From positions 4,063,001-4,127,000 of the forward strand of contig JADLSH010000358.1 in assembly GCA_016169945.1 (NCBI GenBank): DNA of 64,000 bases, in the 5' to 3' direction. Of the stretch, positions 21,539 through 32,742 are shown piece by piece (within the stretch, counting starts at the first letter, position 1; each line of letters starts with the position of its first letter). The position numbers and the translations under genes were made by a program. This DNA is from Trachythela sp. YZ-2020. Taxonomy: Eukaryota; Cnidaria; Anthozoa; Malacalcyonacea; Clavulariidae. The notes under the pieces were generated by a model. The model was not told where the DNA came from and did no database searches. It saw only the letters and a program-made list of their open reading frames with translations.

Positions 21539-22190
21539 CCGGCGGGATATAAATAGGTATGTTCTCCATTGTGATTCAACAATGCATATCACAATAATGA
21601 AGTTTTCTTGGAAGCTTTAAAAAGCTTTTTCCTGCTTGAGAAACGTAAACAAGGCAAGGGATCAAAACTTAATATACTGGCGGAGGTATTCAATCTCCGA
21701 GTGCCCTCTGTTCACATATCCGATTTGCTCTCACAGGAATTAAACTAGAAATGTTAACTCGCAATTTGAAGTCATATTTGCTGACAAGTCTGGCGGGGGC
21801 TTTTGCGTATTTTTTCTCTTCTCTTTTTTCACTCGCGCGCCTATAAAATCCTCGGCGGAGGAAAGAGGACGAGATCAGACGAAGTGTCATGTAATATAGC
21901 TATATTTTGTGACCTATGAAGGTCTTAAAAGATACAAGCGCTTAAATTTTGGCAACCAATAGCGCGCTGCTGAGATTTTCCAAAAAGTCATTCAGACCCC
22001 ATTTCATGATCTTGAAGGTTGTGTCAACATAAGGCCGAGTGATATACTATTTTTTGCCAAAACACAACACATTTGCATCTAAGCGTGTCAATGAAAAGGA
22101 ATAAGATTCACCCGTGAGAAATGTGAGTTAGACAAGCAAAGCATCACGTTTTATGGTCATGTTCTCTACTTGTCCTAAAAAGGTTAAAGT
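21539..22190. other. Intronic stretch without recognisable content
   Basis: No motif, repeat or coding signature was recognised. It lies between the hAT MITE and the gypsy remnant. Confidence 0.5.
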
Positions 22191-23800
22191 AGTAAAATCT
22201 CTGAAATCCCCAACAAATATCTCTGAACTTCGCATAGCTATTGAAGGATGGTAACGTATTGCGGCAGAATTATCATTGATCTTGCAACATTGTCCCGCCC
22301 ATTACGTAAACTTACAAACAAAGTTATAAAATTTGAATGGAAAAAATTAGAAACAGAAGAACGTGTTCGATACATAACAAGAAATATTGAGCGAGAAAAC
22401 TACCTTATCATACTTCGATTCTTTGAAAGATACTAGATGCTCCCCATGCAACTGGCCTAGCAGCAATACTAATACAAAATACTCCCAACAAAAATGACGA
22501 AGCTGTTGTTGCATATGGCAGTCGTGCTCTCACAGAAGTATGAGAGCAAATATATACCAGTCAGAACGTGAAGATTTGGCTGCTGTTTTTCAATGCGAAC
22601 ATTTTCGTCTATTTTATATGAAATTCATTTTACGATGTATGCAGACCATAAACCATTAGTGTAAGTTTTCGAGAATCCAAATATACATTGCCCTGCACGA
22701 CTAGAACGCTGGCTCTTACGTTTACAACCATACGATTTCCTAATCCGATGTCGCCCGGGGCACGATAACCAACAGATTATGTGTCAAGTCAACCGTTGAA
22801 TGATAAAACTCAGTTAAACCTACATTCAGTTTATTGCAGATCGAATCATCAACCCCCAAAAGAAATAAAAATTACAACGGAAAACGACCCTAAACTGATT
22901 GAAGCACTCTGGAAATATAGAAAATCTTATGGCACATGTTATAGTCGATTGGAGAAACAATGTTGTACTGATTCATGGACGCTTCCAATATCTGGTAACA
23001 AAAGTTATATGAAGAAAACTGATACACCTCACCTAATTCCATGTTTGAGCAAGATCTTCACCACATTTGGATTATCAATAGAAGTGATTTTAACAATGGC
23101 CCCCCGTTTAAGAGCAGATAAATATTAATTTAATAGAAATTCTGTTCATGGATGAAAATGACATTTAACCCAAAACACTCCATTATGGCCACAAGCAAAT
23201 AGAAGGAAAACATTCATGAAACCATTAACGAAGGCCATCCGTACGGCTGGAGCCGTACAATGCAAGATTTTCTGTTAAATTACAGGCTACTCAACATACC
23301 ACAACTGAAGGTGCACCGGCTACACTAACGTTCGGTAGGATTTCCCGCACAAAATGACCTCAGATTGATACTAAAACTGATAAAAACGTCCTTGATCAAT
23401 CTGTCCAACAACACGATAAACAACAACGGCAACGCATGAAAGAATACGCGGGTCAACGGAGACTATATATACAGTAGTAAAACAACAAAAACATAATATG
23501 CTTACGCCAAATTTTGATCCAAAACCACTTATAGAGTCGTCAAAGTATAGGGACAATGATTACCGCAGACAGACCAGGACTCACTATCACTAGAAACTAA
23601 TCATTTTAGTCAAACTTATTATAACATATGGGGTGCAGTCTGAGGATGAGATAGAAGATATTGATCAAGATGAAGAACAACATGATAATGGAGACAATAG
23701 AGTTAGTAACAGTCAGAACAGAGATCAACAACCAACTGTAGAACGACAATATCCACGGAAGGCCGAACTATTATCGTTAAACCTTATTGTAAATAGAAGA
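22190..23800 (+). pseudogene. Ty3/gypsy retrotransposon pol remnant (RT end, RNase H, integrase)
   Basis: Heavily frameshifted, but the gypsy order is readable. The RT connection segment is MVTYCGRIIIDLATLSRPLR near 22248. RNase H-type motifs follow (LDAPHATGLAAIL-like near 22435, VAYGSRALTEV near 22510, YADHKPL-like near 22640). Then comes an ERWLLRLQPYDF-like segment. Integrase traces are CLSKIFTTFGLSIEV near 23040 and ITPLWPQAN with MKPLTKAIRTAG near 23180-23250. A C-terminal KQQKHNMLTPNFDPKP segment lies near 23480. No LTR was recognised. Many stops make it non-functional. Confidence 0.75.
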
Positions 23801-24263
23801 AAATGAAAGTGACAATCGTATAACTTCCTGGGCAATATAACGAATTGTCCTGCCATTCATATTATGTTTTATTTGAATACTAACTTAGAACTGATAATAG
23901 TAGATGAATAACAATTAACTTAAAACTCTGAGGAAAGGAGTGATACAATGTCTAGCATAATTGACATAAATTGTGATAGATTAGGACCACGAGATGGAAA
24001 AAACATGGCGATATAGAGTACATAAGTTGTGTAAGTAATCTCTCAATAAAATATCAAATATCCATGTCTTAAACATCATTAAAGTATTGTACTTTACAAT
24101 GCATATATATACAGCGTTAATATCATTTAATACTTCTTTATACCCAACACTGCAGCATAGCAAAGTGATTATCTATTAAATAGAATCATTGTCCCACAAT
24201 AAATCTTGGCTTTCAGTTAGTTTTATACACATTATGAACACTTAAGAAAACACCCTAACTTAC

Positions 24264-24401
24264 CACAAATGTCTCGGTTCTGACGTCATAAAGTGCACCA
24301 ATCATTGCAGCCCTTCCGAGTGCAGCCCTGTTGATCACTGACTGGATCATTGTGACCAGACTTTTAGACAACTTTTTACTCAGATATGAAGCGTGCGTCA
24401 C
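24264..24401 (-). CDS. Upstream 138-bp exon of the stonustoxin-like/GTPase gene
   Basis: On the minus strand a 46-codon segment runs from an acceptor (TTTTGTTAG, then GTGACGCACG) to a donor (ACATTTGTG followed by GTAAGT). It reads in phase 0 into the exon starting at 11996. It contains RAALGRAAMIGALYDVRTE, which matches the conserved opening of stonustoxin-like proteins (ALGR, then a GxLYD core). A stop codon directly precedes the acceptor in frame, so either another exon lies upstream or translation starts at the ATG before IQSVINRA. Joining gives an intron of 12,267 bp. The family match and the phase agree, but no transcript evidence is available. Confidence 0.75.
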
Positions 24402-24568
24402 CTAACAAAACAATGATACACGATGGATAAATAAAACACACATTGTCACAAAAACATTTGCACTAGTTTTTCGATGTTTACTACAGTAGTTTGCCCACAC
24501 GTAGATGAATGCGCATTAAATCAGCGCCACTGAACTAAACTGCATGGTGCCTCTAAACTTACTATGAT

Positions 24569-24937
24569 TCAAATATACGCATTGTGAACAATTTTTCCTG
24601 TCATTAAGTAAATATTATTGATATTGGAATTCATATCCATTCCTGGCATACAATACTGAGAATACTCTGGCATCCGGGATCTTGGCAGCAATTTCTTCCA
24701 CTGTGAGGATAGGGTAATTAGTCGTTTTAAAGCTTTATTCAAGTCGGAAGGGTTTAGACAAATTCGGATCTTCTCACTTACCATCTTTTTCCATTTTTTT
24801 AACTTGTTTGTGATGGCAAAGTGCGGCAGGTTGTCTTCTTGGGCCATGAATGTACTTTTGGGCGAATTTTGATTAAATATGTTCCTGCACTCATATATAT
24901 AAATATATACGTGTAGGTTTAGGTCTACGAAACGCAA
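24569..24937 (-). pseudogene. Ty3/gypsy reverse transcriptase fragment (minus strand)
   Basis: The minus-strand frame contains KIRICLNPSDLNKALKR followed by a degraded linker and RMPEYSQYCMPGMD. This matches the gypsy RT opening (KIRxCLDPxDLNxAIxR, then the VFSxLDAxxGF palm). The Asp of the palm motif is lost. It is on the strand opposite to the remnant at 22190-23800 and is a separate piece. Confidence 0.7.
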
Positions 24938-24979
24938 AGAGTGCTCGACAACATATAGTTAGAGCAAATTATAGATTTT

Positions 24980-25400
24980 CGCTTACCTCAAAACTTGTCT
25001 GCAACAGGCTGTTTCATCTGTAAAAGAATCATCAGGCAGTTTACAAGTATCGAAAGAAATGACCGCTTATATACTTCATGCCGGAGCGTGCGGGTGTATG
25101 TGGGAGACAATGTGTGCATGCATGGCTTTGTTTGCGTTGTTTACGCGAAATTTATTTCGATGACGACACCGTGAAATTATTTCAGCTCTTTTGTTGAGTA
25201 AACAATTCTTGTTTTTTTCTTTCAAAATACAAAACTCCCGTGTACGAAATAGAATGTTTTAAAATTTGCCAATTAATACTGAAATCCTTATTGCTTTCTT
25301 TCAATGTCCAAATATATTTCGAAAGTTCCGTGTCATTTGCATGCTTTTTATGCTGAAAGACTGCAACCACATTCAAAGAGCGATTGGCCAACCACACTAA
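24980..25400 (-). mobile_element. Penelope-like element 3' end, minus arm of an inverted pair
   Basis: The minus strand encodes the C-terminal half of a PLE GIY-YIG endonuclease (KHANDTELSKYIWTLKESN, then INWQILKHSISYT, ending ERKKQELFTQQKS), with the RCNLC motif deleted. The 3' region follows down to about 24980. It mirrors 25400-25830 almost base for base, centred near 25400. Confidence 0.8.
24999..25039 (-). ncRNA. Mirror copy of the degenerate hammerhead-like motif
   Basis: The same core and stem I as 25760-25800, on the minus strand in the opposite arm of the inverted pair. Confidence 0.45.
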
Positions 25401-25830
25401 ATCTTTTCAGCATAAAAAGCATGCAAATGACACGGAACTTTCGAAATATATTTGGACATTGAAAGAAAGCAATAAGGATTTCAGTATTAATTGGCAAATT
25501 TTAAAACATTCTATTTCGTACACGGGAGGATCAAAACGATGCAATTTATGTTTAGAAGAAAAAAAAAATTATTTTGAAAGAAAAAAACAAGAATTGTTTA
25601 CTCAACAAAAGAGCTGAAATAATTTCACGGTGTCGTCATCGAAATAAATTTCGCGTAAACAACGCAAACAAAGCCAGGCATGCACACATTGTCTCCCACA
25701 TACACCCCCACGCTCTGGCAGGAAGTATATAAGCGGTCATTTCTTTCGATACTTGTAAACTGCCTGATGATTCTTTTACAGATGAAACAGCCTGTTGCAG
25801 ACAAGTTTTGAGGTAAGCGAAAATCTATAT
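25400..25830 (+). mobile_element. Penelope-like element 3' end, plus arm of the inverted pair
   Basis: It encodes HTKSFQHKKHANDTELSKYI, SINWQILKHSISYTGGSKRC and NLCLEEKKN to a TGA at about 25617, i.e. the C-terminal half of a PLE GIY-YIG endonuclease with the conserved KRCNLC motif. The 3' region contains a TATATAAGCGG segment and a hammerhead-like motif (25760-25800), then a (TA)n run at 25826-25848. Confidence 0.8.
25760..25800 (+). ncRNA. Degenerate hammerhead-ribozyme-like motif in PLE end
   Basis: CTGATGA at 25764-25770 and GAAA at 25784-25787 are the two halves of the hammerhead core. Stem I pairs CTGC (25760-25763) with GCAG (25797-25800). The presumed cleavage site is GTT at 25794-25796. 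Stem II is weak (TCT/AGA with a mismatch next to the core), so activity is doubtful. PLE ends are known to carry hammerhead motifs. Confidence 0.5.
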
Positions 25831-25926
25831 ATATATATATATATATATAATATGTTATAATTTATTCATAAAATTAAGCCGTCGCTACACGGTGTTTCAC
25901 GCCTAACTCTATAAGCGAGGCGATCT

Positions 25927-26314
25927 TCAGGCGGCTGAATTCAGTTCATTGTTTGCTTGCGTCATATTCCCAACCGTTCTTTGGCGCGTACGCGTATGCG
26001 TTTTTTGCAAGCGCTTATTTCCTTGCGCGCGCTTAAAATTACCCGCATTATATTTGTTTCTGTGGCAGCACTTTGAAAAAAGTTCAGTTCGCTTGTTTAA
26101 AGTTTTGATTTTGTCTGCGCGAATTATACATAACTTTTCTGTAAGACACAGATCACAACGCCGTGCTGCTGGGGTTCGTGGATTGGCTCGCTTTAAAATA
26201 GACCACTGGATGTTGATTGGTTTTTGGTTGGCCTTTAACTTCCACACGTATTTTGAAAGTTCTGTTTCTTTAGCGTATCGTTCGTTGTTAATTGATTTAT
26301 TGTGGTTTCTGTAA
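25927..26314 (-). pseudogene. PLE GIY-YIG endonuclease, C-terminal half (minus strand)
   Basis: The minus-strand frame gives RNHNKSINNERYAKETELSK, then INIQWSILKRANP and RRCDLCLTEKLCII, then a basic tail. This is the half that normally follows the GIY-YIG core. Its missing N-terminal half lies next to it in the opposite orientation (26369-26640), so the element is broken at about 26314 by an inversion. Confidence 0.8.
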
Positions 26315-26368
26315 CGTTGTTGAGCAAGATCGTCAACAGGAATTCGGTGAAAGTAAGCTATTCGTGCA

Positions 26369-26640
26369 TGGGAAATGTTAAAACCGCAATCTCCGCACAT
26401 AACCACCATCTATTAAACTCCTCAAGTGCAACTGATGAAATCGAAAACAACAACAACAACACTGACACTGACAACATCAACTGCAACTGTCGAGTTAAAA
26501 GCGAGTGTCCGTTGCGTGGGAATTGTATGACAAAGAACGTCATATACAAAGCTGAAGTCACGACCAACAACGACGAAGACGCGAAAGATTACATCGGAAT
26601 GACAGCTACGACATTTAAAGAACGTTACATGGGCGTAGCT
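26369..26640 (+). pseudogene. PLE GIY-YIG endonuclease, N-terminal half (plus strand)
   Basis: It encodes NCNCRVKSECPLRGNCMTKN (the Cys-rich PLE zinc motif), VIYKAEVT and KDYIGMTATTFKERY (the GIY-YIG core, with Y-I-G and the following Arg), and stops just after. In PLEs this is fused to the RT upstream and to the half found inverted at 25927-26314. The reverse transcriptase is not present. Confidence 0.8.
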
Positions 26641-26679
26641 TTACATTGTTTATATTTATACTATTTTTTTCGTTTTTAA

Positions 26680-27985
26680 CATAAAATTTAAGCTAGATTA
26701 AAATTTTGACATCGTCTACTGAGTAACTGACTAAGTTTAATATAATCCAAGCATATTTGGGGGGGTGGAATTTTTTATTTTTCAAATGTTTTTCACTCCT
26801 TTTCATAAACAAATATTTTCAAAAAAATAACTCTTTGGACCACGGTCAAATATCGTAAAAAGCTGCCCGCTCACGCAGCCAATCAGATTGCAGCAAATCA
26901 AAAAATATCAATAGCTATATACACAAATAAAAAAATAAATTTGGATATTTGCACACGTGAACTGAAAATATGTTAAAGCACTGTGACCTCTAAGGTGTTT
27001 TGAAGATTTACCTCGGATTTCTTGGTGATGTAGCTGGTACGTTAATTTGAAAAATTACCTGACTAATATTGTGGTGTGTCAGTTGTCCTATATTTTGAGT
27101 GTATTTTGAAGAAATATATTCCCCGGTTATGTTAAAACAACCTTGTTTATCAAGTTTCAAGACAGTGTTAGCACTGCCTGTTCACTCCTTCGAACTTGCA
27201 AATCCCGTTTTCCAAAGTTATAAAGCCAATACGACTGGAATTTTAGCTCAAAATGTCTCTCGTGTGCTTCTACCTTTGTGATAAGAAAATTGGCCCGATC
27301 AGAAACGTGTGAAAGAAAAAAAACCGCGGAAACGATGTTTCTGTAATATAAATCTATAGTAACATGGGGTTTTTGCCATGGATTTATTAGAAGATGCGTT
27401 ATCCAGTCTATATCCAGTTTAGTGGTATACTGAATGTATATGCCTCCAATTGTTTCCTTCGAAGGGGAAACGAAAAACAGAATTTTTTTTCTTTAAAACT
27501 AGACCTATAGTTATTAACTATTGCCTCGTCTGAGTGCAAAGTATATGAAACGGTAACATCGAAAATAGTTAAAGATAACTAAAGATGTATGAGTGCAGTG
27601 TACGATGCCGCTGCAGCCTAGACCCAGGCTCTCTTTCTCTCTCTTTGTTGTTTAAAATTGTTTGTTTCTGGCGTACATGCATGTACATAAAACCGTGGCG
27701 AGAGAGAGTCTAGTGGATTTCCCCTCGGTAAAATGGGCCCCGTAAGTATCAAAAATAGGCGCCGGAAGTATGTGGCCGAACATCAAACAGGAGAGATGCC
27801 AAGATCAAAACGATAAAAATAATATTGTGTATTGAATTTAAATATTTGCTGAAGAACATGGTACGCAAGTCAGAGAAATATTTTGGAAAAAAAGAATTGG
27901 TCAAAACAAGCAAAAATTGGTTATTTTGACCAATTATTTTCTGTTAATTTAACCAATTATTTTTTAGTTAAAACGACCATTTTTA
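26680..27985. other. Stretch without recognisable genes
   Basis: No coding signature. A hairpin of CT-rich and GA-rich arms lies at about 27625-27715 (CTCTCTTTCTCTCTC with GCGAGAGAGAGTC), and short repeated AACCAATTATTTT blocks lie at 27930-27965. Confidence 0.5.
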
Positions 27986-27989
27986 ACTA

Positions 27990-28245
27990 GTTGTCTCAGA
28001 TGCATCCAAAGGACCAATTTGGCTTTACAGTGCAACGATTGTAAATATTTACTAAATTGTAGATGTATTAATTACTAATTAGCTTACTTTAATTAATGTT
28101 TTTCTTGCATGTAAATAATAGTAATGTCACTCTGTTATGTTTGTAAATATTGTTATATTGTGAGGGCCGTATGTTATAGATAACTATATTATGGTTAATA
28201 CGTTTTTCTCTTGAAATAAAGTTTTAATACCACTATTACTACTAC
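27990..28245 (+). mobile_element. 3' end of a non-LTR retrotransposon
   Basis: A short frame end (SKGPIWLYSATIVNIY, stop) is followed by an AT-rich 3' UTR, AATAAA at about 28215 and an (ATT/ACT)n tail. This pattern is usual for CR1/L2-type 3' ends. The assignment is weak. Confidence 0.45.
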
Positions 28246-28269
28246 CGGACTTATAAAATAAATTTCTCC

Positions 28270-28300
28270 CACCCAAACCCTTCACCTAACCCTAACCCTA
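28270..28300. repeat. Short telomere-like CCCTAA units
   Basis: About two and a half CCCTAA units. This is too short to be more than an interstitial or chance occurrence. Confidence 0.6.
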
Positions 28301-28394
28301 ACAATCAATGTCTAAAAAGCAATTTTGGGGTGAAAACAATTCGCAGAAAAATAGTTTAAAGCAAAAAAATTGTAAGCGAAACAAAAAAGTTTTT

Positions 28395-28475
28395 GTCTGG
28401 ATTTCAACCGCCATGCACTCTCCAAATCCGTAGGAGCCGCACGCTCTAAATAACTGCGCTACCGGCTGGCTCGTT
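28395..28475 (-). repeat. tRNA-like sequence (second SINE type)
   Basis: On the minus strand, a TAGCGCAGTTATTTAGAGCG A-box-like segment is followed, after an anticodon-like stretch, by GGTTGAAATCC (B box). The acceptor stem does not close well. It is more likely a tRNA-derived SINE head than a tRNA gene. Confidence 0.5.
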
Positions 28476-28499
28476 GAACGCAATCACAAAAAGCATTAT

Positions 28500-29098
28500 A
28501 CATAATGCTAAATATACGGACAGTCTAGTAATTCAAAGAACGATATATATTGGGCAATAAACGCTCGCCGCATTGCTGTCCGCCCTTGCTGCCAGTCAAG
28601 ATTGACAACAAAATACATTGCAAAATACAGACAAATAAAGTCCCTAAGACAAGATAAATGAACATTTTTAAGAGGATTATTTTTCAATGACAATGGCAAC
28701 GGCTAAATTTAAGAAAGCAAGCACAGTCAAATAACCGCCAAAAATGAGGAATTTCGGATATTTTTCAGATTAGCCAGACGAGTAAGTGTATATAACTAAA
28801 AGGCTTCAACATGCATATCACAGCATTTTGTTCCTTGAATAAGATTATTGTGACTGCTGCGTTCTTATTGTTTTTACAGTCGAAAAGAGAGAAATTTCGA
28901 GCCTTTGTTTGTCTATAGGTATATTAATAGTAATTAAAACCTGCAAGTCCTCTGCTTTCTAATTTATGATTCCAAAAAATGTAAAGCTACAATAAATATA
29001 CTATGTAGAAATCTTGTGTCTATTATTCGACTTGCCTATTATATCTTGGAATATCCCGAATTCAATATGCCATTTACTCCGACCAACATTAGTAGTGA
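28500..29098. other. Stretch without recognisable genes
   Basis: No motif or repeat recognised. Confidence 0.4.
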
Positions 29099-29518
29099 AC
29101 CTGAAAATTCGTAGCGCACAGCTGCTTCATTTTTGGCTTCTTGATATAATTAAACAAGCGTTTCGCGATACTGCGATATATATATATTGGCTAAATGCTT
29201 TGGCTTTAACCGCAATCTGTGCCGCAATTCAACCACCTGTTTCAAACTTTCACGGCAACATGTGTTAGAACTGTTAAATGACTACATCTGTATATACAAG
29301 TCATGGCTGCTGTATATCACTTTGATCTGAGTCAAATTATTTGAACGGATAGTGCATATTCCCGGCTTGTATGTTGCACGAGGTGACTATATTAATCATA
29401 TATAAATAATGCAACTTAATTAATCGGTTAAGGCATATTTATGCCCGTTGCTACGCAACTCACATTTGCGGGTACCCCACAAGGCTAGTTACCACTGTTA
29501 TGAAAATGTAAGCACAAA
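29099..29518. repeat. 420-bp direct duplication, copy 1
   Basis: Matches 30049-upstream copy 2 at a constant offset of 531 bp, with no difference noticed by eye. A 111-bp spacer separates the copies. The content has no recognised coding sequence; a frame through copy 1 is chance. Confidence 0.9.
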
Positions 29519-29629
29519 ACGGTTACCAAGCATTTATGCAAGCGATTTGGCATAAACAGTTGTTAGCATGCAGATTTATGAGGTCCACATCCAGGATACG
29601 GGCTGTATAATTATGTTAATATGTCATGC

Positions 29630-30049
29630 ACCTGAAAATTCGTAGCGCACAGCTGCTTCATTTTTGGCTTCTTGATATAATTAAACAAGCGTTTCGCGAT
29701 ACTGCGATATATATATATTGGCTAAATGCTTTGGCTTTAACCGCAATCTGTGCCGCAATTCAACCACCTGTTTCAAACTTTCACGGCAACATGTGTTAGA
29801 ACTGTTAAATGACTACATCTGTATATACAAGTCATGGCTGCTGTATATCACTTTGATCTGAGTCAAATTATTTGAACGGATAGTGCATATTCCCGGCTTG
29901 TATGTTGCACGAGGTGACTATATTAATCATATATAAATAATGCAACTTAATTAATCGGTTAAGGCATATTTATGCCCGTTGCTACGCAACTCACATTTGC
30001 GGGTACCCCACAAGGCTAGTTACCACTGTTATGAAAATGTAAGCACAAA
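29630..30049. repeat. 420-bp direct duplication, copy 2
   Basis: Second copy of 29099-29518. Its right end abuts the 5'-truncated start of the RLE LINE array with no spacer. Confidence 0.9.
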
Positions 30050-32742
30050 CACCTCTATATTGTTGAACTCACCGTAGGATTTGAATCAAACCTCTCAAAC
30101 AACGTTAAACGCAAGAAAGCAAAATACAAAGACCTGATAAGAGAACAAAATAGAAACTTTTCAACTGTGAAATTTGTAAATCTGTCTATCAGCTCACTCG
30201 GTGTGTATGACAAAGAATGCCATACCTTCATTGAAATGACAGAATGCCTTTCATACTTCACTAAAACTCTCGCTGCAATTCATCCAAATAAATTGTTCAA
30301 TATTCCCAGCTGGATTCCTGTGTTATCTGACCCTGAAGTTCAATTTGACCTCGACCCTCCATCGTATCAACAAGTCACAATTATAATCCGTAAAATGAAG
30401 GCATCTGGTTCTCCAAGCCCCCTTGATCAGCTCTCTATTATATGTTTTAAACGCTGTCCTTTCCTTAGAACTTACTTAACTGGCCTTATACGTGCTGTTT
30501 GGTTATCCGGAACAATTCCCTCAGAATGGAAAAAAGCTTGTACGATACTCATTCATAAAAAAGGCGATAATAATGTCCCATCAAATTTCCGACCCATCAC
30601 ACTGGAGAGCATACCATTGAAAGTATTTACTTCTTGTCTACGTAACGCAATGTACTCCTTCCTAACCGCTAATAACTTTACAGAACATAATATACAAAAA
30701 GGATTCACACCTAACCTGTCTGGTACTCTAGAACACACTGCGCAAATGGCTAACATTATTAATAAAGCACGGATCAAACAACGCTCTGTTGTCATCACTC
30801 TACTTGACCTCAAGAATGCTTTTGGCGAAGTTCATCACAATCTAATCACATCCGTACTTGACTACCATCATATCCCGGAACACATTATATTTATTATTAA
30901 CAGCTTATATACTGATTTTAAAACTTCAATAATTACATCTGAATTCCGTACCCCCTTCATATCAGTTGGTCGTGGCGTGCTGCAAGGTGATTGTCTTAGT
31001 CCTCTTCTGTTCAATATGTGTTTTAACACCTTTATCCAACATATAAAGGCTGAAAAATATCGTCAATTTGGATTCTCCTTCCAGTTTCTCAATCCCATCC
31101 ACTGGTTTCAATTTGCTGATGACGCTGCCGTAATAAGTAGTCAAGAATCGGAAAATCAAATCTTCTGAACCGATTCTCTATTTGGTGTCAATGGTCCAAC
31201 ATGATAATTCGGGTTGATAAATGTAGTACCTTTGGCGTCAAAAAAGCTCTGACAAAATCAATCCAATATCTACCAAAACTCCTCATTAGTAACAAACTAA
31301 TTCCAGCGATCAATATTGGTGATAGTTTTCAATATTTGGGAAGATACTTTAATTTCAACTTGTCTGATGAACAACATAAGTCTGAACTAACCTCTCTCGT
31401 CGACGAACTAATGACTGATATTGATTCTAAACCACTTCATCCAAAAAATAAAATACTCCTTTATAGTCGTTATGTTTTATCTAAATTATCCTGGCATTTT
31501 ACTGTTACTAGTCTGTCGAAAACTTGGGTAACCGAAAATATTGATTCTGAAGTGAACCGGCAGTTATATTCGTAAATGGCTTGAAATACCCATATCTGGA
31601 ACACTTAGCACTGTATTTCTAACCCGAAAGAAATTTGGCCTCAATATTTGTCCTCCGTCCATCAAATTCATCCAATGTCAAAACGTTCTCCGCACAGCTC
31701 TTAAAACATCTCCAAACCACGAAATCAATCAACTTTGGAAGTCAACTAGCAACAACAAAAATATTCAGTATGATGTCTATATAACTCCACCAAACAAGTT
31801 CTTAAGGACTTTCGCTCTGGTCAAGAGGATAGACTTCTCAATCATTTAACCTGTCAAGGCTCTTTCTTCACTAATATTACAAAGTTCTCTCTTTCACAGC
31901 TGACGAAAATGTGATGTGCATCCCAATCAAATCTGCCGAAAAATATATTTAATTTTACCGTACGATACATAAATAACTCTCTTCCAGCGCGCCAAAACCT
32001 TGCAAGATGGGGTATATTACCAACGTCAGACTGCTCCCACTGCCTAGCCCCTGAAACACTTTTACATGTGGTAGCGGGTTGCCAGTCGTATCTGGAACGA
32101 TTCACGTGGAGGCATGATTCTATTTTAAACTTCCTTGCGACGAACCTACTGACCGTCAGCGGCTCATGTCTTTATGTAGATCTTCCAAGTTATAAAAGCC
32201 CATCCATCATAACTGGTGACACCTACGGTCCAGATTTGCTTCTATCAACATCAAGTGGATGTCTCTACATTGTTGAACTAACTGTTGCATGGTTTCGAAT
32301 CAAATCTCCAAAATAATGCTAAACGCAAAAAATGTAAATATTTAGAATTAATTAGGGAACAACGTAAACATTTTAAATCAGTTAAATTTATAAATCTATC
32401 GATTAGCTCTCTTGGTTTCTTTGCAAACGAAGGTTCGTCATTCATAGAAATGCTCAAAGATCTTGACTTTGAAAAGAACCACCAACAATTCTGCATCAAA
32501 CGAATGACGACGATTGCGACCAGAACAACATATTATATATTTTGTTGTCGAAATAAGGAATGGACAAATCCAGAATTTTTAACATTTTGAAATTTGTGCT
32601 GTGTATTTGTTATATGTTATGTTATGTTGTGTATATATAGTATTATAGTCATTATTGATTCAAGTAGCCGGTTGTAAATTACCTTATATAAGTGAGATTT
32701 ACAATTGTATATATAATCTAAAAAATTCATTAATAAAGTTTC

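Larger units (their letters stand above)
11997..24263 (-). other. 12.3-kb intron of the stonustoxin-like/GTPase gene, packed with transposons
   Basis: It is bounded by GTAAGT at its 5' end (24263 downward) and TTTTTGCAG at its 3' end (12005-11997). It holds a hairpin MITE, a LINE with nested SINE and Harbinger MITE, the 4.6-kb long-inverted-repeat element, a hAT MITE and a Ty3/gypsy remnant. All are listed separately. Confidence 0.7.

Noticed and set aside
21225..21592. Minus-strand Pro/Gly-rich protein frames
   Set aside because: They run through a hAT MITE with perfect TIRs and an 8-bp duplication; the composition is that of the MITE arms.
28270..28300. Telomere end or internal telomere array
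   Set aside because: Only about two and a half CCCTAA units; no extended array.
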